Shown here in pieces: positions 43,478-54,761 of a stretch of 64,000 bases of DNA; the stretch's first letter is position 1, and each line of letters begins with the position of its first letter. Source of the DNA: Closterium sp. NIES-65 (Eukaryota > Streptophyta > Zygnematophyceae > Desmidiales > Closteriaceae); NCBI GenBank assembly GCA_948144175.1, contig CANXME010002048.1:372001-436000 (forward strand), in the 5' to 3' direction. Both the position numbers and the translations under genes were made by a program. The notes under the pieces were generated by a model. It saw nothing but the letters and a program-made list of their open reading frames with translations, searched no databases and had not been told where the DNA came from.

Positions 43478-46400
43478 ATGGCTCCTGCCATTCGTGCGAC
43501 GTTTGTGTGCCTCTCGCTGAATTTGACGCTATGCACGGTCTTCAATGGTCGATACTACTCAGCTCCACCGTTCTCAAACCATGCCGTTACAGTTAATTTA
43601 GCCGGCGCGAACAAGGGTGGAGGTAGTACGAGAGGTGCGGAGACGGCAGACCAGACAGCGGGGTTCGTCCTTCCAAGCTCGGCGCGCAGGTGCAATGCAG
43701 AGGAACAGACCGATGCCGCTGCAGGGCTCCTCTCGTCTCTTGAAATGCTGAGCTGGTGAGACTGCCAACCAGCACTTCAGAGTGTCAGAACATTACTGGA
43801 TATCGACGCACTGACACTTTCGTCATTTGCACTGCGATCGACACATTGATGTGTACGGGAATCTCGTCGCACATCATAATCTTCAGTGCCGTGCATCATG
43901 GTCATGCATCATGGTCATGCATCATGGTCATGCATCATGGTCATGCATCATGGTCATTCATCATGGTCATGCCTCATCGTCATGCCTCATCGTCATGCAT
44001 CAACGTCATGCATCCACCCAGGAGCCCCTGTCTTTGCGAATGGGAGGCACGTCTGATAGCGTCAGTGCCACATCATCACCCTCTGCCCAGTCGGCCCGCC
44101 TGCATTACTCCATTCATCAGAAAAGGTGATGAAAACAACATATTGAACGAAGGTGCAGCTGCTGCAGAGCCAATGCACTTATTTCTCAACTTTCGGCTTG
44201 AGCTCAGAAGCCAACGTACTTATTTCGCGTCTAATTTTTACAATTTTTTTGCTCCCGTGTTATCGCTTGCTCACCCATGCGCCATCATCCTGGAAACCCC
44301 CCGGCACTATACCTCCCTCCCTCCCCCGCTGTTCATTCCACCGCCCTATCCATCGCAGCAACCAAACTGTATCGCCTGCAGCAGCCACCGGTACCAGCGA
44401 TCGCCGACTCTCCCACTAGTATGTTGGTCGGCCGAGAAGGAAGAGAGGGAGGTGACAGCCAGGCAGCACGGGGCCTGCGGTGTGAGGAAAGCTCCGTGGG
44501 GCGGTTGAGACAGCTGGAGAGCACTGAGCTCTGTGGCTTGCTGCTGCTGGGCGATGGTCCTGGACCTTCTAATGCTGCGATGAGGGAGCAAAGAAGGGTG
44601 CATGAGAATAAGCATGGAAGGGGAGGTCTGGAGGGGAGCAGCACAAGGGCGACTGTAGAAGACGTGAACAACGGTGAAGCGGAACGGAAGCAGACGAAGG
44701 AGGAGGAAGCGCAGGTGACAAGCAAGCAGCTTGAGATGTTGCAGCAGGCGAACGATGAGGTGAGTGCGGTGGTGGTGGAGTGGATGGGCATGGGGGAAGT
44801 GGATGGGAAAACGGATGGGCAAAAGGATGGGCAAAAAGAATGGGTAAAAAGGGTGGGCAAAAAGGCTGTTTATTGCTTCGTCCTAGTATTGTTTGTATGA
44901 GTATCCACCACACCACATCGTATGAGCATCAGTTAAGTAGCCAGCGTGTGAGCTCAAGTCCCATTTGGATTCAACTCTTGATTGTTCAGGCTCATGTACC
45001 TGTTCCGTTTCACCTCTTGATTTGCTGCTGCCTGCTCCCGTCCCATGCAGATAGAACGAGGGGGATATATGGAGGCAATTGCTATCTACAACAAGGTCAG
45101 GAATGCAACCCTATACCCTGCAGATTTTTCTTGTCGCCTCAATGAACGCTTCTGCTTCTGATTTACCACGGTTCGTCCGTATTCCACCTTTCTGTTCAAT
45201 CACGAAACCGCAATTTTCCCTTCACGTACCTGCCTCTGCTTCCCATGCATGGCTCATTCCAGTCCGTTTGTCCGTTAATCCTCCAATCATTGCCCGACAG
45301 CTGGCCTCCATTCCCTCTGTGAAGGATCAGGTGCTTGTTGGCCGAAGCTTCTGTTACGATGCATTGGGGCAGTTTGACAAGGCCGTCGCTGACCTGTCCG
45401 CTGTAAGGAATACATGTCTTCTGTCCCCTCCGCTTCATCCCTTCTTATGTCCCATTGACCAGTTATTCTGTTGCCAGCAGCCACATGATTAAGTTAACCC
45501 ATCAAACTCGTGTGCGATGCGATGCTCCGCTGGCAGGCTCTGTCAGCAAACCCCACAAGCGCAGCTGGCTTCATGGCGCGAGCAGGCATTTATTTCAAAA
45601 TGAACAAGCCTGTCGAGGTAGACATCACATCATGATGTATGTATGGTGACACCGCGAGGTAGGCATCATGATGTATGTATGGTGACACCATGGTGCCATG
45701 GCATCGGGTAGACCAGCCCAGATGTGCAACCATGTGGTTTGCCGCCTTTTGAGGCGCCTCAAAAGTCCAGATGTGCAACCATGTGGTTTGCCGCCTTTTG
45801 AGGCGCCTCAAAAGTCCAGATGTGCAACCATGTGGTTTGCCGCCTTTTGAGGCGCCTCAAAAGTCCAGATGTGCAACCATGTGGTTTGCCGCCTTTTGAG
45901 GCGCCTCAAAAGTCCAGATGTGCAACCATGTGGTTTGCCGCCTTTTGAGGCGCCTCAAAAGTCCAGATGTGCAACCATGTGGTTTGCCGCCTTTTGAGGC
46001 GCCTCAAAAGTCCAGATGTGCAACCATGTGGTTTGCCGCCTTTTGAGGCGCCTCAAAAGTCCAGATGTGCAACCATGTGGTTTGCCGCCTTTTGAGGCGC
46101 CTCAAAAGTCCAGATGTGCAACCATGTGGTTTGCCGCCTTTTGAGGCGCCTCAAAAGTCCAGATGTGCAACCATGTGGTTTGCCGCCTTTTGAGGCGCCT
46201 CAAAAGTCCAGATGTGCAACCATGTGGTTTGCCGCCTTTTGAGGCGCCTCAAAAGTCCAGATGTGCAACCATGTGGTTTGCCGCCTTTTGAGGCGCCTCA
46301 AAAGTCCAGATGTGCAACCATGTGGTTTGCCGCCTTTTGAGGCGCCTCAAAAGTCCAGATGTGCAACCATGTGGTTTGCCGCCTTTTGAGGCGCCTCAAA

Positions 46401-49400
46401 AGTCCAGATGTGCAACCATGTGGTTTGCCGCCTTTTGAGGCGCCTCAAAAGTCCAGATGTGCAACCATGTGGTTTGCCGCCTTCATCCGTGCATGACACG
46501 CAAACACAAGCTGCGATGGTCCATACTTCCATTATACATGTTGACATTGTGCTCCTGCCCTATCACACCACACCAGATTCTGTCATGATGCATCCGCCTT
46601 TGAATTATGCTGCCTGCCAGCGGGCTGCCTGGAAGCAATCCCTTATTGCATCTAGTGCCTCTTCCTTCTGTGTTTGATCCACACCCACATGCCATGTCGT
46701 GAAGGCCATAGCGGACTACTCTCGCGTCATTGACCTGGACCCCTCCAATGCTGAAGCACTCAGGTGGCGAGGTGAGCATACATATGTGCTGGGCGAGTCA
46801 GTGTTGCTGGTTTAGTTGTGTTCACTGCCGCGTTCCTCTCAGCTGCACATGCTTCCATTCCAACTGCAACCATCTCACATCCCTTGTGAGTGATTGTTGA
46901 GAACTCTCAAACATCACACACTTCAAGACCCTCGCTCTCTCTCCATCTTCATCCCTCCTTTCCCTCGTGTCTCCTCCCAATCCCCCTGCCAGGCATCTTG
47001 TCCTTTAACCTGAAGGACTACCATGCAGCAGAGAAGGACTTTCAGGAAGCCATTCACCTTGACCCCTCTCAGTCTTTCGTCTTTCGAGGCCTTGTAAGTC
47101 TCCCTCATGCTACTTATTCAGTCTTCTGACTCCTTCCGATTCTCGTTCCTTATCACTGTGTGGTTATTTTTCCACCTCATACCTCGTTCTCCCTTGTGAT
47201 AACCCGTCCCTTGCTATTCCACTTTTCTTATATGACTGCTGGTTTTCTCGTTGCCCCTGTCCAAAGACAGGCTTTCATTTCATAAGCATTATGGCTTCCT
47301 CCTTCCTTCCATACATACAGCATGCATGGCTTGTTCCTCAACTGTTCCTCCCAGCACCTTTTTCCTCTCTCTTCCTCCTCCCTTTTGATCAATCCCTCTC
47401 CTCTCCCAACCCCCTCACTCCCTTCCCCCCTCCCACTTCCTCACCCTAGGCCCTAGCCATAGGGGGCAGTGGGAGGTGGCGGGAGTCCCTGGCAGTGTTT
47501 GCAGAGGGTGTGAGGCGGCACCCTCAGGATGCGGACCTGTGGCATTCCAAGGGGCGCGCGCACAAGGAGGTGGGCGAGGTGGATCAAGCCATAGAGGCGC
47601 TGCAGCGAGCGCTGCAGATCAGAAAGTGAGTGCCGTGGATGTGTTTGCAGCCATGGTGAGTTCTTTTTGGTGCCCGTGGCATGGCAACAGTGCGGGTCCA
47701 GACATAGCTTGGAATCATTCCCTGCATGCATCCTTCTCAACTCTCAATTTCTTAAAATTTCAATCTCTCAATTTCTAAAATTCCCTGCTTCCATTTCAAA
47801 ACTCCCTGCATCGCATCTGTGCTGGCATTTCATATGTCCTTCTATAATGTCACTGCATCCATCCATCCGTCCCTATTCTCCCTCCCTATTCTCCCAAGCA
47901 TCCTTTCATTCCCGTGTCAACACCCATACTGGGGGCCATGCACGCGTGTGCAAGGAGTCACAGTTAACCACTCCCTCTACTCACATCCATGCATTGCTGC
48001 GTGCACGGCACAGGGCAGTGGCGACCTATCAGGAGCTCGTCGCTGTCAGCCGATTGGTGGGTGACTACAGGTGCGCTCATCTCGCATTTGCACCGTGCAG
48101 GATTGGTTTTCTGCCAGTTTAGTTCTCTTATCAACGTTTGGATAAATACCACTTAAAAATCATCATCCCGATGTTTGATTGTGGGCTCGATGTTGAGCCC
48201 TGCTCTATTAGATGACCACATTTCTGCTCTGCCTTGTCCTTTCTTCTTTCTCTAGCCCGGCCTCTTCACCCCTCTCTCCCTCCTTGCAGGGCCGCCATAC
48301 GCTATGCAAGAGAGGGGTTGCAGCTGGACAGGGGAGACATGGAGCTCGCTCATGCCCACGCCAGCAGCCTGCATGCTCTGGGGGACCTTGCTGAAGCTGT
48401 GAGAGTTCCACACCTCCTCCTCAAGCTGTGTGCTGCCCAATAGTGAGTCGCTACACGCTGTGTGCCGTTCACATTCACAGGCTTGCATAGTGACTTTTTT
48501 AAATCACGATCTCTCACGCACCACACACACACACACTTGCATCACGACGACCCACCACCCTCATCTGCATACCCGTGTGCTGCCCTGCCCACAGATGCGC
48601 AAGTACCAGGCAGCATTGGCACTGCAGCCCAGGGATCAGGACGGACAGGTTCTGCAACACTCCATGTTCTACCAGGCATGTTCTACCAGGCATGCTCTAC
48701 CAGGCATGTTAAACGTTTCAGTGCTTTTTTTGTGTTTTTTGCTCCCCGACCAGCCCCTCGCCACTCCCACTCATCTCCCTTCCTCATATGCTCCCTGCCT
48801 CCCATGACTGCCATTCCAACTGCCCTCCCCCTCCCAGAGGGAGGTACTGTCCTACACCGTTGCTCGCTTGCAGCAGCCGCTCTCCTCTATCCAATTCGAC
48901 TGGGACTTCACTTCTGAGTTCAGAGTACGGCCACGCCTTACTACATCCCTCAACCCTTTATCGCCCTCAACCCTTTATCGCCCTCAACCCTTTATCGCCC
49001 TCAACCCTTCATCGCCCTCAACCCTTTATCGCCCTCAACCCTTTATTGCCCTCAACCCTTCATCGCTCTGAACACAGCCATCTTCATCACCCGTGCTGTG
49101 GCGTCTGTTTCCCATTGGCACGCCTATTCTCATTGCCCTTTGCTCAGACGTAGAATCATCTCACATTGCTCAACCAAGAGGCATCACCACCACATCCCAT
49201 CACAATACCTTTTTATCACATCCCAACCTTGCTACTCCCCTTCAGTCCCCCCTTGCTACATTCCCGACTCATATCCCCCTCCCCCACCGTGGCACAGGAG
49301 GCATGGACCAATAGTGACCCTATAGCAACACTGCCAGGATACCAGCCGCTCTCGGTCAGTTCACGCCAGTTACAGCGCGCCAAACTACTATCCCTGCCCA

Positions 49401-51448
49401 AGCTGTCACGAGGAGGGTTGGATCTGATAGAAGCAGCGGACAGGATCGGCCAGCGTGCCCACTACCACTGTGATGCCTTCATGGCAAACAGGCAGCAGGT
49501 AACAGCAGAGACATGCCAGCATGCTTTGTTTGTTGTTTTCTGTCTTCACCCCTCATATCCTCACTTCCCTAATACTGCCTGCATGAACTTTGTTCCTGTG
49601 CTCACTCCATTCCCCTCGCCCTCCCTCCACCCCTCAGCTGCGCATGGCAGGGCTGGCAGCTCTTGACGTGATGCAGCAGGTGAGACTCTTCCGCTTCCTT
49701 TCCACCCACGTCCTTCTCTCATCTGCCCCCATTCACTTTGATGGTGTTCAGGCCACTCGTAAATCCCCAGGGCTGGCAGCTCTTGACGAGATGCAGCTGG
49801 TTATTCAATGCTGCTTTTGCAAATGCTTGTCACTAAAGACAGTGTTGCAAGTGTGGAGATCTTTCATGCTCTTTCAATTGCTCCATGTGTGCATGTGCCG
49901 TGGCACAGGCAAGGGCAAGTTGGGATGCTATGGCACAGGAGCTGCAGGGGAGGGAGTCAGCAGCTGGTAACACGGTTACAGACACGACAACAACCAAGGA
50001 AAAAGATGCACTAGCAGGAGGAGGCGGAAGGGTAGAGAGCACGGCGAAGCAGAGGCAGAAGGCAAGTGAAAACTCAGGCAAGGGCAGTGGGAAGAGCCGC
50101 AGCAGAAGCAAGGTGTCAGGCGGTGGGGTGCTCAAAGGCTGGAGGGATGTTTACGAGATGATCACCAGATGGAGACAGATCGCCGATCCAACGGCTGCTA
50201 TTCTCTGGAACGACCAACTGAAGTACGTGCCACTGGGATGGCTCTTCCCGTTCTTAATGATTTGATTCTCAATGGTTTCCTGATGGCATGCGATCATGTC
50301 TCATGGGGGGGAAAGGGTGCTCCGTCTGCTTTCCTCTGCAGAAAAAGCTTTGCGCGGGGCGTTCGGTCGTCCACGCCCATCAAGGTGTGGGATCTGCAGA
50401 CCGTCAAGTACTACCCCGTCTTCAACAAGTGGGTCCCTCACTATCCACTCACCTTCTTTCTCGCCCTTTCAGCCTGCCAAACCCACACACTCCCCCCACC
50501 ACTCATACCTCCTAGCACACATTTGAGGCGCCTCAAAACTAGCACACACACCTCTCTTGCACTGACTCCGCTTCTCTGCGGCAGTGTTGTTTTGTCGTCT
50601 GAAGCCAATTTCTGTTGAATGCGTGGCAGGTCGTTTGAGGCCATGCGTGAAGCTCTGCTGGAGTCAGAGCGGGCCTTTTCAAACGACCAGCCCTTCGCTG
50701 TGCCGCGCAACACACGCCACATGGTGAGTGAGCTGTGCCTGTTCCTTGCAACACATATGGCCACATGGGGTGAGTGGACTGCATCGGCCATGGCAGCGAC
50801 AGCAGAGCAGAGACATGCACCGCCCTGACTCCGTTTCTGTCCCCATGCACGTCACATATCAACTTGCCTCTTCGTCTCAGCATTAACCAACTCCTCCCTC
50901 CACGAATCTTTAAGCATCCCAGTCTCCCCTCAAACTCGTCACCTTCCTCCCTTCTCCCATCCCCTCTTCTTTTCTTCCCCTCGCCCCCTGTTCCCCATCC
51001 GTAGATCACCAGGGCGGCTGACCTGCAGGCGCTTCACCAAGCTGTGGGAAAGGAATTTCTTGTCCAAGCACCCTGCTACAGCCATGCCGCTCCAGGGTGC
51101 GCCTTCCCTGCTACAGCCATGTCTTCCCAGCAAACGCCTTTCCTGAAACAGTCATCCCCAGGGTATCCTTCCCTGCTACAGCTGAGCATTTGCGAAGCGT
51201 TGTATCTGCTATTCCTTGCTCCAGCCATGAGCAGTCAGAGTACACGTCACACGTATCACTCTGTATTTCCACCTCTTGTCTCTTTATTTCCACCTCTTCA
51301 GGTGATGCGAGGATGATGGCCTCAAAAGCCTTGCTCCAGCCATGAGCTTTCAGAGCACACATCACGCGTATCACTCTGTATTTCCACCTCTTGTCTCTCT
51401 ATTTCCACCTCCTCGTCTCTGTAACCTCCTCACATCCTCCCATCGCAT

Positions 51449-51489
<41 letters not shown>

Positions 51490-54117
51490 CAGGAAGGACC
51501 TGACCGGATCAATGTTTGAAATCCTCAAGACGTAAGCCATTGCCTCGTGCTTTTTCTAATTTGCCACTTCCCCACGCATCAGGCAGAGCACACTGTTTAT
51601 CAATCACCCAGTTCCCGCAGTTTACCATGCGAGAGCATGTGAATCTCTCCCAACATGTTCCCCCTCACATGCTCTCTTTTCCCTCCCCACCATATTTCCC
51701 TATCGATTCCAACCCCTCCCTTCTCTCCTCCGCCTCTGGAGCTCCATCTGTCTTTCACTCACCTATCCTCCCTCCCTTTTTCTGCATGCACGCATTGAGC
51801 CACCCACACACCACATTCACGCGCTCCTGTTTGTCTGCCTGTACCATACCAGCACCCACGCGTTCAACTTCTACACGCACACGCCAATCAGCGCTCATCG
51901 GTGGCACGGCTTCGACCACGAGCTCCCTGCTGCATGGCAGGTCAGGCGTGCATGACATGACTCATACGCAGCTGCATGGCAGGCCAGCCATGCATGACTC
52001 ATACGCATCTGCGTCTCCTATACCTGTCATGTCAGTCCTTCTCTCCTGTGTGGTCCAACCCCCCTTGCCATGCACACCAATCCCTCCTCTCTTGAATCCC
52101 GGGCACACCTACCTTGCTCCGCCTGCCATTTCACTTTGACGCGACTGCTGCACTTCAGTTCTGAACAAGCGGATACGCGTCTGATCTCTGTCCCATCCAT
52201 TCCTGCTTCCCCCTCCCCCCTCACACCAGGCGCTGTGTGCGGCAGTGCTGGACGCACACACAGAGGCGGCTGACCCGCATCGCTACCGCCAGACGATTCA
52301 AGACGCCATCCTCCGCCTGGGGTACTTCTGGTATGCATCCTCCCCCATCCTCCCTCCCACCAGGCGCTGTGTACGGCACACTGCCATGGGGTGCTCTCCA
52401 TGCTCGTGGCTGGGGCACTTCTGGGGCAGGCTGTGCTGTGCTGTGCTGTGCTGTGCTGTGCTATGCTGTGCTGTGCTGTGCTGTGCTGTGCTGTGCTGTG
52501 CTGTGCTATGCTGTGCTGTGCTGTGCTGTGCTGTGCTGTGCTGTGCTGTGCTGTGCTGTGCGTGCGTGGCCAGTGGGGTACACACGCTGTGCCTGGCTGC
52601 TAATGCATGGGGTACTCTGCGTGCTTGTGGGAGGGTTCACGCATGTAGCTGCCTTGCACAGTGATACACACAGCGCAGACTCACTCCTGTTTTAGATCTG
52701 AAACTCCTTTCACACATCATGCCTGCGTGACCCTCACTCATTTCCCTCTCCCCCTTGGCTACACAACAGGTTCCAGCTGATGCCGTTGACGCGCGGGTCC
52801 GCCATGGTGGGGCTTGTGGTGATTTGAGTCGACTAAAATCCGTGTGTAAGTAGACGACTTTTGAGACGTCTCAAATGACTCGCGGGTCCGCCATGGTGGG
52901 GCTTGTGGTGATTTGAGTCGACTAAAATCCGTGTGTAAGTAGACGACTTTTGAGACGTCTCAAATGACGCGCGGGTCCGCCATGGTGGGGCTTGTGGTGA
53001 TTTGAGTTGACTAAAATCCGTGTGTAAGTAGACGACTTTTGAGACGTCTCAAATGACTCGCGGGTCCGCCATGGTGGGGCTTGTGGTGATTTGAGTCGAC
53101 TAAAATCCGTGTGTAAGTAGACGACTTTTGAGACGTCTCAAATGACGCGCGGGTCCGCCATGGTGGGGCTTGTGGTGATTTGAGTCGACTAAAATCCGTG
53201 TGTAAGTAGACGACTTTTGAGACGTCTCAAATGACCCGCGGGTCCGCCATGGTGGGGCTTGTGGTGATTTGAGTCGACTAAAATCCGTGTGTAAGTAGAC
53301 GACTTTTGAGACGTCTCAAATGACGTGCGGGTCCGCCATGGTGGGGCTTGTGGTGATTTGAGTCGACTAAAATTTCAACCCACTTTATTCCTCTCCCTCT
53401 CCGCCTTCGCTACACAACAGGTTCCAGCTCATGCCGTTGATGCGCGGGTCCGCCATGGTGGGGGTGGTCTCCATCCTCGGCCTCTCCATGACTGCTGACA
53501 TGCCTCTCGCTATTCTTGTGTATCCTCCACCCATCAACACCCCCCTCTCTGAACCGCACAGGTTCCAGCTGATGCCGTTGACTCGTGGCTCTGCCATGGT
53601 GGGGGTGGTCTCCATCCTCGGCCTCACCATGGCTGCTGACATGCAGACCACTGCGCTCATCCCCGATGGGGTGCAGGTAGGCTGAGCCGTGCTATTGGAG
53701 GCATGGTTGCCCTTTGAGGCTGGAACATTCTTTTCTTTTTCTGCCACGTGCGTTGACTTGACACATGATCACGCCGTTGTCAGCAAGAGATTACTTATAC
53801 TCAACAGCAAGACACATCAGATAGCGTCCCAGCGGTTCAGTTAAAAATACAATGACAGGAAGAGCACACTCTTGTCTCTCGAGGTTTTCATAGAGCCTTT
53901 TCCCTGGCACAATCAATCACCGAGTAATTGTTTCATTCATACCTCTACCATTCAGGTTGACTGGGAGGCTTTACTTGTGTCTCGCTTTGAAGACTTCAAT
54001 GCCTCTGTTGCCCCATGGCTCTTCGTCTCTACTCAAAGCTCACCCTGGGATCTAGCCCCTATCGAGGGTGCCCACGCACCATGTGATTGCAGCATTGAGT
54101 TACGATGTGATGCATGA
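43478..54117 (+). CDS. TTC13: TTC13/SRFR1-like TPR protein, gene A
   Basis: Exon 1 43478-43755 (hydrophobic N-terminus ATFVCLSLNLTLCTVF, a probable signal peptide as in TTC13). Exon 2 ends 44759, start unresolved. Then 45051-45095, 45301-45402, 45537-45617, 46705-46771, 46993-47093, 47450-47625, 48014-48070, 48290-48398, 48595-48675, 48838-48924, 49298-49498, 49638-49679, 49909-50222, 50342-50428, 50630-50723, 51005-51096, 51493-51531, 51853-51940, 52230-52330, 53562-53676, 53956-54117. Phases join correctly from exon 3 on. TPR part: LGQFDKAVADL, AIADYSRVIDLDPSNAEA, DYHAAEKDFQEAIHLDPS. C-terminal core: GWRDVYEMITRWRQIADP, FNFYTHTPISAHRWHGFD, MPLTRGSAMVGVVSILGL, VDWEALLVSRFEDF. Exon 11 uses a GC donor. 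The tail is frame-shifted against the sister exon at 2802-2978, so the usual end is lost. Confidence 0.85.
43897..44012 (+). repeat. Short 13-bp array in gene A
   Basis: About nine copies of CATCATGGTCATG/CATCGTCATGCCT after exon 1. Gene B has the same unit at the same place expanded to about 108 copies. Confidence 0.88.
45715..46480. repeat. 49-bp palindrome-spaced array, 16 copies
   Basis: Unit GTCCAGATGTGCAACCATGT GGTTTGCCGC plus the palindrome CTTTTGAGGCGCCTCAAAA, almost without variation, in the gene A intron between 45,617 and 46,705. Each unit body is separated from the next by one palindrome. Confidence 0.95.
49741..49800 (+). repeat. Partial copy of the GLAALDVMQQ exon
   Basis: PGLAALDEMQ coding DNA 110 bp downstream of exon 49,638-49,679. 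Gene B has the same copy at 62,959-62,987 with the same flanks, so this duplication is older than the A/B split. Confidence 0.8.
50512..50549. repeat. Palindrome between 10-bp direct repeats
   Basis: CTAGCACACA - TTTGAGGCGCCTCAAAA - CTAGCACACA in a gene A intron: the minimal form of the X-P-X design. Confidence 0.88.
51440..51492 (+). repeat. ATGCCC hexamer repeat at a splice acceptor
   Basis: About eight CATGCC units run up to the acceptor of the 39-bp exon at 51,493. Confidence 0.85.
52430..52562 (+). repeat. Pentanucleotide microsatellite (CTGTG)n
   Basis: About 26 units with two CTATG variants, in a gene A intron. Confidence 0.93.
52741..53463 (+). repeat. 89-bp array with two palindromes per unit, 7 copies, between exon copies
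   Basis: Units start GGGTCCGCCATGGTGGGGCT at 52,795 and every 89 bp to 53,329. Each contains a piece of the FQLMPLTRGSAMVG exon, the near-palindrome TTTGAGTCGACTAAAA and the palindrome CTTTTGAGACGTCTCAAAT. Larger copies of the exon start with acceptor (ACACAACAGGTTCCAGCT) lie on both sides (52,765 and 53,415), before the working exon at 53,562. Confidence 0.92.
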
Positions 54118-54761
54118 AAAGTGACCATTTGCTGGTTGCCCTCTCTTGCAACATTGTAGTAATTTTTGTTTCATGTTGTAATACTGCAAAAGCGGTGGTT
54201 AAACGATTGCTGGTTCTGTGGTTGATGCTGCTTTTTTTTTTTGCGATTGTGGATTAACCGGATGGGTGAAACTTGAGATGTGTGCGTTTGTTTGTGTCTT
54301 CCCACATGGAATATTACTTCATTGAATATAGATTCGTGTTTTCTCTGTCCAAGTGTATCGATTACGAGGAAATGCGTCAAGACTGTGCGAGCCTGTCCCA
54401 CATCGCGCAGACACCTGCAACAGTCGCAGCGGTCTCCCTGTCTCCCTCTCCTACGAAGCCGATCAGGGCCGACGCACGACGCTGACGAGGGGTAACTGTG
54501 ATTCGTGCTTTCGCGAATTCTACATCACAGCTCCGCCGTGTTGAACAAACAAGGTGTTGGCTCAATCCAGCATTGCTTCAGTCAGCTCATCCTTTGTGAA
54601 CAACATGACAGTCACGAAGAGCAAGACCAAAGAGCCAGCTGCATTGCATCGCAGAGTCCTGAAGGCCTCCGACGATGACCAGCTTTCGTTTAGACGAAGC
54701 ATTTCAATAGTCACCTAACGCAGTCGATGTGAATCACATTTCCGTGCAACGTCCGCGTAGA
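54118..54761. other. Intergenic region between tandem genes A and B
   Basis: About 640 bp. The last 35 bp before gene B's ATG match the corresponding bases before gene A's ATG (CACATTTCC.TGCAAC), so the duplication took some upstream sequence along. No gene is seen. Confidence 0.6.

Noticed and set aside
45715-46480. CRISPR-like regular array with palindromic repeats
   Set aside because: Units are identical throughout with no variable spacers, lie in a eukaryotic intron, and have no cas genes nearby.
52391-52695. Cys/Ala/Val/Leu-rich frames
   Set aside because: Pentanucleotide microsatellite (CTGTG)n, open in all phases.
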